Positions 13,586-26,770 of a stretch of 64,000 nt of DNA are shown piece after piece. Every line of letters starts with the position of its first letter. Positions within the stretch are counted from its first letter, which is position 1. Below the pieces are notes generated by a model. The model saw only the letters and a list, made by a program, of their open reading frames with translations, searched no databases and was not told the DNA's origin. The stretch comes from Acanthaster planci (taxonomy: Eukaryota; Echinodermata; Asteroidea; Valvatida; Acanthasteridae): NCBI RefSeq assembly GCF_001949145.1, contig NW_019091381.1, positions 1,000,662 through 1,064,661 on the forward strand. Reading direction: 5' to 3'. The position numbers and the translations under genes are program-made.

Positions 13586-13830
13586 AAACTAGATAGTTTA
13601 GCGGTAGTAACATGGATATACATGTATCTCTTTTTCTTAGTATGTGGGGATCTGAAAAGAACTGGTGGTACTCAACGTTCCGGACAGTATGCTCTGTCTG
13701 TCGTCCATTTCTCCTGATGACAGACAGAGCATACCATCTGAAACGTTGACCACCACCGGTTCTTTTCAGAACCCTACATACTCAAAGAAAGAGATATATC
13801 CATGGTGCTACCGCAAAAACTATCTAGTTT
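13586..13830. mobile_element. Large inverted repeat (about 120-bp arms), fold-back element
   Basis: The left arm (about 13586-13706) and right arm (about 13711-13830) are reverse complements with a spacer of only a few bases. Diagnostic blocks are AAACTAGATAGTTT at the outside, AGTATGTGGGGATCTGAAAA against AGTATGTAGGGTTCTGAAAA, and TATGCTCTGTCTGTC next to the centre. Substitutions are scattered, so the two arms have diverged. It looks like two head-to-head copies of one mobile-element terminus rather than a gene. Confidence 0.85.
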
Positions 13831-14410
13831 ACTTGCTACCTCCACCATGTAAAGCTTCAAATCTCACCTTAAAAGGCATGTGTTCATTCTTTTCCTAATT
13901 TCATTTTCAATTTTAATCAGGATTAACAAAAGAAGCTGTCAGACACTACAGCTAAAGTTTTAATTCGGGTGAAACTAATCTTAGCTCACAGCACAATAGT
14001 CTTCTAATTATCTTATTTCCTGTTTAATTTTCACTTTTATCTATGCCAGACGAAAATTACAATCTTTTGACTTGGTGACTTTTCTGTTGCATGTACTTCT
14101 GTTTGCTGGATTCAAGAAATTTGTAAAGGTGATTTTCATCTTTAAAAAAATCTAATGACTGAAAGATTCCTATCACTGACGCCACAATTTGTCAGGAAGA
14201 TTTCAATTAAATGGAAAAAGACATGATTTGAAACGGCCAGACAAGTTGTATACTCATTTTAAAAGTCTCACAAAAAAGCAGCAGAAAAACAAAATCAAAA
14301 CATATTTGCAGGCTTCTTCTGATGGATTTTTAAACTCACCTCTTTTCAGATGTACAGAAATCTCAACTAATCTAAATGTATATAAGACTTAAAGGTTTTC
14401 ATGGTGAAAG

Positions 14411-14536
14411 AAACTAGATCTGTAGTAAAGACTGCAGTAACACCATGTATTTATCTCTTCTTTGAGTATGTGTGGTTCTGAGAAGAACCGGGGAATAACT
14501 CGACGTTTCGAACAGTGTACTCTGTCCGTCTTCATC
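14411..14536 (+). mobile_element. Third, single copy of the 13.6-kb fold-back arm
   Basis: This segment runs in the orientation of the left arm at 13586. It shares AAACTAGAT at its start, TCTTTGAGTATGTGTGGTTC in the middle, and AACTCGACGTTTCGAACAGT followed by CTCTGTCCGTCTTCATC at its end. GGTTCTGAGAAGAACC is itself a short hairpin. It ends inside AT-rich DNA with no obvious partner. The family resembles the structured termini of invertebrate retroelements, but I cannot name it. Confidence 0.75.
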
Positions 14537-15794
14537 TAATCTAAATGTAGTTTGAACTTCGAAAAACATTTAACTGGTTAAGTTTTTGGTAATGGAGGTT
14601 TGATTTTGAGAGAAAGGTACAAGGACGAGAGTGTTACTCTTGATAAAACCCTCCGTGTATCTGCCCAGGTGAAGTGGCTCGCTCAATGCCTTAAAAACCT
14701 CTGCTAAACCGTACGTTAATCTGTGATGTGTAGTCCGACATGTACACTGTACGCAGAGAAGCACTGTATACAGTGCCTTGTGGTACCAGCACCTGGGAAG
14801 GGGGTGGGTAGGGGGGACAGGGTGGATTAATGAGGGTGTGGCTTATCAGGTAACTGTGAGACACTGGAGGAAGGAAACTGTCTTTGTGCTAATCTCACTG
14901 AAGTTACTCGGATTTCTGGTCATTAATGATACAACAAGGATTCAGCCATGAACAATGTGTCTGGGCGGGGGACGTGTCAGAGTGAGTAACAAAGACTGGA
15001 ACAGTGGGGTGCTTCAATTTCAGAGTTAAGGACCTTGGGAATCTTAAGGTCAGAGATTTGGAAAGAGGAAACGAGTCCAATCAGTTGAGTTGACAATTTT
15101 CATACAAATGTTGCTTGGTGATGCGTCAAAACCTTAAACCCCTCAGATTACAGTGGGATTTGGAGAGACAAACAGAACAGGCAAAATTAGGCTTTGCTTT
15201 AAAACTTCAAGTCCTTTTCACACAAGTGTATTTGCAAGTACAACAAGTGTACACAACTTAAAACAGTTTTTATACATCAATTTTTTTGAGTGAAATTTTC
15301 AAAAGGATGAAACAATGCGTGATACTGCACAAAACCAATACAATTCTCCAGATGATCATTTTGCTTTCATCTCACCGACAGCTGGAACTATTTCAAGTTT
15401 TTTTCCCCAACAGTTCAATAAATACTCATATCTGATCATAGGCAAATCAGTCATAAACTTTCCACTAATAGAAAAGGAAATTAACCAAATGTGCAATAGG
15501 CCAATAATATGGTGCACACCCATTGAACTGTGCATGTACACAAACTAACACAAATGGAATAATAGGACAATTTTCAGGAAAGATTTTGGAGTTTAAAATG
15601 TCGCTAAGGGAAATTACATGTAACAAAATGTGTAACAGACCAATAAATGGATGCATACCCAATGAACTACGTACATTGTACATAAATGGACATGGGGGAC
15701 AAAAGGACAATTTCAGGAACATTTTGAAGTTCAAACTGCTAATAACCTACATGTACCCTCCAACAATAAAAGTCAAGTGAAAAGGCTATCTTAC

Positions 15795-15839
15795 CCAAAC
15801 TGAAATTCCTTGGCAATGACAAAGTTCTCCGATCCATGA
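15795..15839 (-). CDS. Candidate 45-nt internal exon, unknown protein
   Basis: A very good acceptor (TTTTTCTCATCTTTTTCAG) and a good donor (TTTGG|GTAAGA) bound 45 nt on the minus strand. In phase 1/1 it reads MDRRTLSLPRNFSL. The ATG could also be a start codon. The splice signals are among the best of the candidate exons outside the EGFL7-like gene, but 14 codons carry little protein information. Confidence 0.33.
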
Positions 15840-17884
15840 CTGAAAAAGATGAGAAAAACTGCCCGCACCAAAACCAAAATCTTCCGACAGACTGTGTAAA
15901 ACTTGCAACCCGACAAGACACGCCGCATTAGACTCAATGCCGACACAGACAACATCCTCCATTCATCTCATCTGTGCAAAACTTCCTGTCTCTGGGTTTC
16001 TGTGGTCTAGCCAACCAAGGTGTCAAGGATTAATGGAAGATTCACAAACTAAACCTTATCGTACTTTTCCTCTCTCTGTAGGTTTGTTTGAGGTCATTAT
16101 GTCAATCCAATTCCTATTTTAAGTACACTGCAATCTGAAAGTTGAAGGAGAGTCAGTAACTCACATCAAACATCAAAAGTTTCCGCGAATCTTGTAGAAT
16201 TTATACATTTCATACGAAAATAAGTGTAAGAAAGGTTACATTTTTACAATTTAGAAATGGAGAGGGCTAGAATCGGAAACAAACATTTTGATCACAGATA
16301 CCACATCACGTTAAAAAATTCATGAATTACATTGAAAACAAAAACATCTGGAAAATTGGAATCAACTGCAGAAGTTAAAATGCTCACATAAAATATGAAA
16401 CAGGAATCACTCAAGATGAACATCTAACACCAATCAGCACTGAATCTAATAGATACAAAAAGATGAAAATAACATTTCGGATTCATTTTCATCAAAAATG
16501 TTCAGATACCTCGATAAAAAATGATAATTAGTGTTTGTTGTCGTAGTACAGGTATTTAAAACCTCTGCAGAAGGCAAAAAACCAAACCACAGGCTTACAG
16601 CGATGTTTGTTATCCTTCAACTCAGACCAACTTTTATTTAACCAACTCTTCTCCGAAGAAAGGAAGTAGAGTGGACTTTTGTCCTACTCCCCTGTAAACT
16701 TGTGGTTCATAAATATTCATGATTTTCTAATTATACACCAGTGGCATTGTCTGTATAGTTTTGCCATTTCCAGGAACGTCTGATAACACAATATGGAGGA
16801 TGAGTTCATCGACCCCAAAACTACCAGCATGCACATTCTGCAGGCTGTGGCTTTGATGAGGAAGAACAGCGCCCTCTTGTGACAAATATTTAATAAGTTA
16901 ATTTCATACACAAGGACTTCTTGTTATGAGAAATATCTGAAATGCCGGTCTGTCAATAACAAGCAAGCACATGAATATGCAAATACTGTACACAATGTGG
17001 TTTTTATCCACTTAAACACCCCCCCCAGTGGAGCCTGGAAGAGACATCTGTGCCATACCGGTATGAGTACGTGCAGTAGAAATTTGTTTCATGCAACTGA
17101 GAAAAAAAAAAGTTGGACTTAAAAAGTCTGTGATGTTTTACGTCTGATTGGATTTGAAAATGATTATAATTGCCATTAAGCTTCTCAAATGAATAAACAT
17201 AACTCTCAAGATCTCCATATTTCACTGCTCTCTGATAAAAAATAAAAAAAAAAATTCAAATTGCTTTCAAATTACCAGTACAAGGCAAATATCATGATGG
17301 CTCTAATCTAGGGTCGAGTTTGGGCGGTCTGTTCTTGACACGGGTTTCTTGTTCTCGTGCTCGAAAGGCGGAATGCGACTCAAGAACACTGTTCTCGGGA
17401 CAGGATCACACACCACCTCCTCGTTAGGGTTTTATAGGAACACACGGTAGAACTCATGAGATTTTGATTTTCGAACAGCCGTAAAAAGTAGAGCGATGGC
17501 TTACAAAGCCATAGACAAAGGGAAGCATTGAAAAATTAATATTAATTATTTTCCATAACACAGAAGAGAAAGTTCTTGTTTAAATAGAAAAGAATTCAGC
17601 CCAGTTATCCAAACATTAACTCTCGAATCACGTACATGGACACTGCCATGTTGTATGTTGCTTGTCACTAACTACCAGTGATAACCGGTTGTACATTCCC
17701 GGCATTCAAGCAGCTGACCCAAGAACAACAAATCAAGCTCTTCATGAACATACAAGCACAAGCCACCCAAACTAAGCCCAGGTTACTGAGGCACAGCAAA
17801 GTTCTGTGACATGGTACACAAGGAACAGAGATTAGTGCAACTTGTCACTACAAGCTTATTTGGTACTGGTGTAAGTATTAAAAT

Positions 17885-18029
17885 ATCACCGAGAAGTGTG
17901 ACCCAGAAGGAACTTTAAATCAAAAACAGCCAAGCTTTGGAAAAGTCCATTAGTTTTGTACCGTAAATCACCGAGAAGTGTGACCCAGAAGGCACTTTAA
18001 ATCAAAAACAGCCAAGCTTTGGAAAAGTC
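17885..18029. repeat. Two-copy direct duplication, 82-bp period
   Basis: The block ATCACCGAGAAGTGTGACCC, continuing through AATCAAAAACAGCCAAGCTT and GGAAAAGTC, occurs at 17885 and again at 17967. I see one mismatch over about 63 bp, with a unique spacer of about 19 bp. The near identity implies a recent duplication. Confidence 0.9.
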
Positions 18030-18329
18030 TATAAACACAAACATGGAAATAAGAGAAAACGTTTTACAATATGATATACATGTACATGTATGCACCTGTT
18101 TGCTGGCACCTGCTGATGTAATCTACCACTATGCATCCTCTCCACATTCAACTCAAGATGACGGAATCCAGCCACTAGAGGGGGCTATTCAATATTTGTA
18201 ACAGCTGTCTACTACATGAATAAATTAGTTGGTGCATGTATACATTCAGTGAAATTTCGGAAAAATATCACCACAGGATTACAAATAATAATGGTTCATA
18301 GGTTTCTGTAACAGGGTAGGAGTGTGAGG

Positions 18330-18409
18330 CATGCCATGGTTGTGGCTTGACCAATGGGTGTGGTCTTATCATGCCACGGGTGTGGCTTGACCAATGGGTG
18401 TGGTCTTAT
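18330..18409. repeat. Two-copy 40-bp tandem duplication
   Basis: CATGCCATGGTTGTGGCTTG followed by ACCAATGGGTGTGGTCTTAT is repeated immediately, with two substitutions near the start of the second copy. The period is 40 bp. Confidence 0.9.
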
Positions 18410-21400
18410 TAATGGATCTGTCTCAACAAAAATACTATTCATACCTATGGTACATTGGGCAAATTTAATGTTAATGGCATGGTTTCAGTCACAAGAATGA
18501 AGATTAACCAAAAGTGTGATTTGTGTGGAAAAATAACAAAGGACCTTATGTGATCCTTAGCCATGACCTTAATCCTTTAGGTTACAGAGGGTTAAGGTTC
18601 TTGAATTGACCACATCTTTAGAACTTAATTTAAGAAGAATCTAGAAAATTTTTTATCTGCACTGCCCTATTAAAAATTGCCAGATGATGAAAACTGAAAA
18701 GATTTCATCTTCATATTCTTTCCTCCCCATGAAACCTCCTTCTTTGCAAACCCATATCCTGTAAACAAGAAGACCAATTACCCACCAAGATATCAACTCA
18801 GGCCTAAGTATCTTGGATGGACACATCAGTTACAGGATGTAATTCCTGCTCCTCTAATTACCTCACACATTACAATGTAAGGCCAGGTCCCACTGAGAAA
18901 TTCATGAGATGAACAAGCGCTGTGCTTAATCGGGCGGAAAGTGAAATGGGGCCTCTGAAGGAGGAGATTACGCCTATGTACATGCACTCCTCAATTCAAG
19001 GGGGGAAAATGGTAGAGCTTGTATAAATCAAGGGCAAGGTACACTGTAACATCTGTTTTTGATGGAGAAAGCTCAAACAAATGGAATGCAGAGGACGGAA
19101 AGCCAAGGTAAAAATGGAATTGTAATTGAATTTAAAGGACTAATTGCAGTAGATGGTATGTCTATGCTGGTGCCAGCATGAGAAGATGAATATTAACCTA
19201 CAAATAACGTTAATCGGAAATTAGGACAACTTACGAGCCACGATGGTATAATAAAAATTGAATATTTGACTACACGGGTTCATTTTTATAACAGTAAAAT
19301 ACATTAATATTTTTCATTCCTGTATAGATGAGTGTACATGTAGCGTCATACGCCACAGGGCTGTCAAATTTTATCATACTTGTTCTGCCATTTTTCGGCC
19401 AAAAAGGAAAGATGACGATGAAGAGTAATACAGCTGGGCTTTCTCAAAAAATTGTGCAATTTGAGAAAAAATATTGATTCAAAACTCTTTGTTTCACATT
19501 AAACAAAAACTTGATCAAATAAAATATGTAATGGCAGGTGATAAACCCTTTACGACAAAAATGGAAACCTTACTGTCAAGGGCAAAATCTTCTAAAAAAA
19601 AAAGGAATGAACAAGAAAACACATAAAAACTGACAAATGGAAAATTCCCAGCACTTTAAGTTTGTGAGTTTAATTAAACTATACTTTGTTAAACTGTTGT
19701 ACTAGCAAGTTGGTAGAGTTCCTATTGACATAGACACCACCTGTTTCAGGCAGCACTCTTTTCTTCCAATTACACTCCTCTTCTTTTGCCGCAGGACTTT
19801 ACACCCTTCCAACAGATCATTTACGGGCTGCAACATCATCTAAGCCCTCAATCACAGAAACTGAATTCTTCTTCTAGATTTACTGCAGCAACTGGTCAAG
19901 CAAGACACTAATCTCACATCACTATCGCCCTTTTCAAATCACACCAGTCCAATTTACTCCTGGTATCAAATATCCAAAGCCCTTTTCACCCAGCAAATAA
20001 AAGGTTTCTCAGTATCAGGAGAGGCACTTTTCCGTTTCATGTGTGAATTTCAATAAAACATGTGGCTATTTCTGGTTGTGTCTTTGGATGGCATCTTTTC
20101 CTGTGTGTAACTCAAGCACATATTGATTCTCAGTGTCGGCACTGTGGTCTTTCTTCTGAGCATAGCTCCCCCAGAAAGAGATCGAATGAATTCTGCAGTG
20201 CCTGGGAGGGATGAATGGGGGGGGGGATAAATTCTCTGGCTTTTTCCGGAGACAGGATTTAGAGCAACTGCAGAAGGAAAACAAGATTCTATTCAGAAGG
20301 GGTTGTATGATAAGACTCAGATGGATGCCTTTGGGATGGAAAGAGATGAATTGAATTGTTTTTTTCCCTCATCAAAACTAGAAAATATTGACACCCTGTT
20401 TATAACTCCGTCTTCTGTTCCTTCCGGTTATTTTTTCCCCTGATCTGGTTTCTCTAATATTCCAACTCATTTAGAGAACTAAAAGCCATTCTTTGGACTT
20501 CTGATGTAACCTGTTTTTGCCTGGGCAAAATATTTAGTTGTGTTGACAAAAGTAAGGCATTAACAAATCCATTTTGTTGATTCAAAGGGTACAATAAATG
20601 TTTGAAGACCCAAAAAGTAAAAAAAATAAAAAAATAAAATAAAATAAAATGAAATAAAATAACACAGAGTTCTCCAAGGAACACACAATATTTCTCAGTG
20701 GACTCAATATTAATCAATATCTTCATGCCAAAATAAATCTCCCTTCCAAAAAACTTGATTAAAAATCAAACTACGTTTTCTTTACAACACAGCATGCCAG
20801 AAAAGATAAATATCCAGTCCAGAAAACTTGGTAATATCCTTTGAATGTTTCCATCTGAACAAAAAATAAAACTCATCCACTGGTCTGTTTTCTGAAATCG
20901 TCTCAAAGCCTCCTCTTGACTTATTCCAGCTTCCAGGATAAAGATTCTCAGCACGTGTACGCCAGCCCTTGACAGTTTCCCGATAAGGCCAAGAACCCAA
21001 AACAAATATTGCGCTTAATGAAATCGCCCCGACCTTTCCAGAACAAATAAATACCAGCCCGCGGGTAGGATGGGGCAGTGCGGTAGGGAACCAGGGATGC
21101 AGAGAGAAGAACCAATTACCGGGCTCCTCACTCTTCATAGAAGAGAGTATCGAGTGATCAGATGAAAGTAGACATTTCTGTGACGCGGAAAGGTAGGTTC
21201 CCTGGTCCTTGTACCTTAAATTAGTTAGTGTCCCAGTCAATTTAAAAAAGAAAACAGTGAAATGGCATTTGTAATAAAAGAAAAAAAATGAAAGAAATTA
21301 CAAACACCTCTTTTAATGTCTTTTTTCGAAGGATAGTTGAGCACTGGATTTTTTGTTTGACAGCTCAGTGAATTGTGCAATGATTAAACAACAGAACTTG

Positions 21401-24400
21401 GTGTACCACAATAACTTTGTAAAAAGATTGAAAAATTATTCGTTAGTTTGCTGATTTGGTGTTTTTTGGTTGCGGTGGGATGATGAGAAATGGACTGGGG
21501 AGGGTAAAGTAGGAAAAGAGAGGGAATGACGGAACTTGGGAAGAGGTGTAAGACACTAATGAAGCTTCCTTTGCATTTGGCATTGGCCATCAAATGTACA
21601 TGTGCTTAAAATATCTCCATTCCAAGGTGAACATGCTACCAATACAAGGTCCTAATGGGTGTGGTAATTCGTCATACTGTAAGTTAAAGACGTTCAAATT
21701 GCAGTGAAATCGGTCTGGGAAATCTCTAAAAAGTGCTCCACAGACTGGCTGAGAATTCCTTGGAGAGATGATCAGGAAAGGAACAAATGGATAAGATCTT
21801 GGTGAAGGGATCCACTGGGAAACATAAAGTTGGAACCAAATAACACATAGTGAATTAGAGACTAAAAACTCAATCAAAATTGCAGCTCCAGCAGCTGTTA
21901 GAATTAAGGGTAACTTGCTTGCAAAAGACATGGGAAAGTGTCAGTTAATGTTGCTATGGAAACCAGAGTGTCCATATTGGCCCCACGAAAAATGAACTCA
22001 CCTTCCATAATTCCTGTATTGGAACCAAACACACGTACATACATTGTATTTTTACAAGAGAACTTGGGCACAATTGCTGTTACAAATGCATATCCATGTT
22101 TAAGCCATATCCATGTTTTTTCTTCTAAAAATCAAAGTCCCCCCCCCCGGAATACAAACATGTAATAATTCCACTGTGAACTCTGACCTCTATAACTTAG
22201 GCATAAAAGATCAGGTTGTTACAGGCATTCCATGGCAGCAACATGCAACAGGGGTAACAGGATTGTCCTGAAAACAAACGAATGGTTCAACTGCTTTCTG
22301 TCCAACATACATGTATCTTGTTCAAGAAATGAGCTTCCAATACGTGGGTTGCTTCTTGAGGTGCGGACTGCCAGGTGTACAGGAAAGGACTATTTAGCTT
22401 GATAAGTGTTCAGGGCCCAGTACAGGAGCTCTGTTAAACCTTGGGTGCAAAGTTTACAGTTGTCCCTAAGCATAGGCGACTGCTGTCATCATAAGGTCTC
22501 TGCCTAGGAGCCTCTTGAGATGTTCCCTGGACGATATGACTAGTTTATAAAAAGCAAGCACTTGCTGGGAAAAATTACCAGTCCTCTGCAACCGGAAAGT
22601 TGGAAGCCTCAAAATGTCATACAGGAAGGGGTGACTGGTGACCCAACTATATATGCCCAAGACTGACTTGAACAATTGCTGTTTTACATGTAGAAATGAT
22701 TCTGAAATCTTCATCAAAAGTGGTGATGGAATGATGAGAGACAAAATACTTTGTGACACACCCAAACAAACAAGGTCATCTTCAAGTGTCTTAATTTACC
22801 TTGAATGACATGAATACCCATAATTCCTCTTCCCTAGTCCCTAACTAACCTTGTCAAGTTTAATGCATACCATCTGGAACTATCTAACCTTGGGGTCCCC
22901 CCTACTTTTTAGCCAATCATAGCAACTTACACTGTGGGCCTGAGTTTCAATGTGCTTGGGAAATTGCCAACTTGTCATTCTTACTAATCCTGGCCACACC
23001 TATGATAAGGGACTTCATACACTTGGGCCATTGTTTGCTTGGATATTTCCCTCCTTAAGACAGCAAATGTTTTGATGTCTTAATTTCTGCTGTAATCTGT
23101 TCATTACATGTAGGCCTACGGTACCTGAACAATTTCTGTTCATATGATAATCTGCAAGCTTTCCAGCCAAAATACTTGATCACTGTCCTCCTCTGACTAG
23201 TCTCCCTCTCCAGTCACATTTTACTGAGTATCACAAGGTTCTGACCAGACAATTAAATGGGCTCTCTCTTAACGTAGAGCAACCCATGATTCTTAATATA
23301 GCTCCCTCAAATCGAGTCGGGCCATGGATGGGTCTGGTATCATCGTGTGCCTGTCATTCCCCACTGCTAATTTAGATCAGCCCCTGGATGTCTGAATAAC
23401 ACTGTAATCTTGTCTAATTTCCCACGCCATCGTGGTGGGAGATAATGCAGGGGAAGCTATCAGGCAATGCAATGATGACACATTTCTGGTGTGGATGAAG
23501 GAATTGTTTCATCCCCTTGCCATCAGCAAGGATAACATCCCGATAACTCACAGCACATAAAGACAGAAAGAATTAGCTTCAATGCAAAGTATGAACTTGT
23601 TGCTGCATTCTCACCTGCACTTTCCAAGCATGCCCATCTGGAACTGCAGTGAGTCAACTTAAGGAAATATGAAACAAAAGAAACAAAGCCTTACACACCT
23701 GTATGCATCACAGTACTTTGGCTAAAAAGGGCACGCAAAAGGTTGCATTTACAGGCATTAGAATGTAATATAATTAAATGTAGATTTCATTGTTCCCACA
23801 TCTAAGAAACGTGAGTCCTTCAATATTTTTGGACATCCGGAATAAAATCTATCAGTAATTATGTTCATTACTTATTTGTCATTACACAATAGACATACTT
23901 CTTCCGTCCTACTACTGTTAATTTCACCCTTACAGGTATGTAGGAAAGCTCCATAAAATCCAGCATTTCCATCTTATTCAGGGACGTCTTCCTCAGTGGC
24001 TCTTGGATCAAGGATTACATTTATGTATCTCTGCCACGAAAAACCTCACTACCGCAAATGTGTTTACAAAAAATGTCCATGCTGCAGTAGCCTGGATCAG
24101 CCCCGCAGTATCTGGAATGCGAATGTAAAGATATCCTTCCACTGGTAAGAGAGACATTCCCAGGCTATACTATGTACCAGTATAGGCCTCCGGCATAATA
24201 TTTGGAATTAAGGACTTATCACGTACAGTAGGTTGAGGATAAAAAGATGTAAGTGTATGATTCCCTTTGAGCATTTGCATAGGCATAGTCTCCTTGACAA
24301 TAAAATTTATGACAGTGAGAATGGACGAATTTTGCTCTGCATTTTTCTGGAGGGACAAATTTACAAATAAAAACTATCCCCCAATTTTTTGTGAAACTTT

Positions 24401-25220
24401 GATTTCAAATCAAAAACTGTCGGTTGGTTCTTCCCCCATCCCCCACCCCTCCCAAACCACGAGGCATCAGGCATTTCTATCCAAAATATCCTCAGAATAT
24501 TTTAGTCTGGACCTGTGATTTGCTCCAAAACGATCTTCATAAGGTACAACAAATAGGGACTGATTTAGCCCTGGGGATGAGGTAATCCTGTCTGGAGGGT
24601 ATGGCTAGACCACTATGTCTTCAAGAGGTGGCAGTCTGTAAACCTGTCATAGTTTACTCGATTTAGAAAAAGGCTTTCTATACACTCAAGCTTCTGGACC
24701 ATTATGCCTTCAGGACTACAACTGTAACGACTTCAAATTTGACCCTGGACTAAAATATAACTCAAGTTGTTAGGAATAGGAATCGACTCAAATACCTCAA
24801 TTTTTTTTCTGCACCAAAGATGGAGTGATGCAAGATATTTGATAGAATGTGGGTTCCAACTAGGGGGGCATGCTGTGTCCCCAGGCAAGACACTTGACTG
24901 TAATGGAGATTTAAATAAAAAACTGCAATCTCTGACTGTACGGTATAGTTTCCACAGGAATATATGCATCTATAAGCATGGTTGACTTGACGGTATGATA
25001 TGACTTTTTGTTTTACTCCCATGTTCAATCACCTTCCTCAATCCATTTCAATAACGTTGATCCACGAAAGGTCTTGAGATTCACTGCATGATCTCTAAAT
25101 TTCTACGAAAATCATACTTGTGATTGCATCCACTAAAACCAGATTGAACCTACAATTGAAGCAACAGGCACATAACCTTCTGATGAGAAATTGAGAAACC
25201 TCCAGTTGAGATGAAAGTGC
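18410..25220. other. Non-coding DNA with no supported gene
   Basis: I see no exon I can defend here. The longest ORF of the whole window (152 codons, minus strand, 20782-21240) lies in a slightly GC-richer patch, but has no recognisable motif and no matching splice context. A polypyrimidine-plus-AG acceptor near 20265 opens onto two long frames, neither recognisable. Confidence 0.35.
20620..20662. repeat. AAAAT-type microsatellite
   Basis: A run of imperfect AAAAATA and AAAAT units, including three consecutive TAAAA steps, forms a simple AT-rich tract. Confidence 0.85.
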
Positions 25221-25230
25221 TTGACATCTG

Positions 25231-25268
25231 GTTGCTATGGAACACCCCTGAGGTGTTACCATGGCAGC
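25231..25268. promoter_or_regulatory. Imperfect 38-bp palindrome of RFX X-box-like half-sites
   Basis: GTTGCTATGG at the left is mirrored by CCATGGCAGC at the right, and AACACC is mirrored by GGTGTT inside. GTTGCTATGGAAC and GTTACCATGGCAGC each resemble the RFX X-box consensus (GTNRCC-N-RGYAAC). The site lies in otherwise gene-free DNA. The motif match is visible in the sequence; regulatory use is inference. Confidence 0.3.
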
Positions 25269-26510
25269 CTAGGGCAACCGCATCCCAAGTATCACTTTCG
25301 GGCTGAGTCAGACAACCTAATATGGTAATTGCGGGGCGTATGAATGAATAATAAAAAGGAGGCAGACGGGTAGCGGTGTGGGTTGAAGCGATGCTTAACT
25401 CATCACTTGAATTGTTTGGCTTCTTTGGGTGACTCATGCATTTTGTAAATTCAGCACTTGCCGCTGACGTTGGACTCTGCTAGCCATGAGGCAGACTGTC
25501 TTTTCTCCCCAAATGCAAATTCCGATCGGATATGGGAGTGATCCCAGGGAGTTAAAAGACAGCAAATGATGTCTTTGACCATGAAATGCTGGACTTGACA
25601 GCAAGGCTACCACTCAGGCTGTAGGACTGCAGGATGACTTTCTGATCAATTGTACATTGAATTATAATGAAGTAAAGATTTCTTACTCTGAAGCATACAT
25701 TTCATCTTCTTGTGAACAAAAATATTTTGTGCGGAGTCACGACAGCCTAAAAAAGCATGATTAACTCGAAGAATTCTATAATAAGGTAAACAATTCCAAT
25801 ACTGTCACAATTGATGGACAAAATGTCACACTGCAAACAGATGAGCAAATAATTGTAATGCAAGTGTTTCAATAGATTCAAAATACATATCGGTATGAGT
25901 GAGTGAAAAAAATTCATTACCCTGAACAAATATACTATGAATATTCGGTAACAAATTAGCAACATAATGCCTTTGGTGCATCCTGGAATCATTACGAAAA
26001 CTGGTACATACACCAAGGAGAATATTCATGAATGCAGTGATTTTTTTCATTACAATGTGAAAAATTTAAAGACGTAGTGTAGGCCTGTATGAAAACCCAC
26101 GGCAGAGAACAAAGCTTGAACAATGAAGGAACAGGAAATAAGAAAGTTGACACAGCCAAGCAAAAAAAATATGGAAGTCTGTTGAGTGCAAAAAATAACA
26201 AGAATCTGGTGGAGAGGTAACGATCCTTGGAAAAGGAATGACAAGGGAAAGCTAAACAATTAACACAGGCAAGGACAAGTTATCAAAATAATCATACCCT
26301 GGAACTCAAACTAAAAAATCAGCTGAGATTCAGTCACAAGAAATACAATTGAAACAACAGTTTGCTTGGTAAACCTGTTATGTTAAGAAAAACTTTACTT
26401 CGAAGTACATGTAGGTATTGTTCACTATGAGCCAAGCCAACCAACACTACAGTGAACGCATCAATCACTATTAAACAAACATGTTCCAGTGATACACGTG
26501 TACCTCATGG

Positions 26511-26770
26511 GGGATGTGGCCGAATTGTTAAGGTTTTTGTCTCCTGATTAGGGGGGTCTGTGGTTCAAATCCAGGTGCTGACCATCGGTGGTGACCTTGG
26601 GCAAACCACTTAACCGTTTCCCACCTTCAATGGGGGGGGGGAACACTAGCATGAGCTGAGGAGAAACCTGTGATAGGTTGGTATCTCATCCAGGAGGAAC
26701 AGAAATATTGTAAGTTGTTTCACACCGAGAAAACAATTGGAAATGCCACAATGGCTGGGACACACTTTAC
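26511..26770 (+). mobile_element. tRNA-derived SINE
   Basis: The 5' part looks like a degenerate tRNA. GTGGCCGAATTGTTAAGG corresponds to an A box, and GGTTCAAATCC at 26562-26572 is a near-canonical B box, spaced as in a Ser/Leu-like tRNA. It is followed by GACCTTGGGCAAACCACTTA, a motif I associate with the bodies of many invertebrate SINEs, and by a G-run that breaks any tRNA fold. The 3' limit is approximate and I could not define target-site duplications. Confidence 0.65.

Noticed and set aside
13711-13750. CTGATGA and GAAAC boxes suggesting a hammerhead ribozyme
   Set aside because: The bases next to the two boxes do not pair as stem II requires, and I find no stem III with a UH cleavage site. 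The similarity is limited to the two short boxes.
20782-21240. Longest ORF of the window (152 codons, minus strand)
   Set aside because: No recognisable domain, no supporting splice signals, and ORFs of similar length are expected by chance on six frames of 64 kb.
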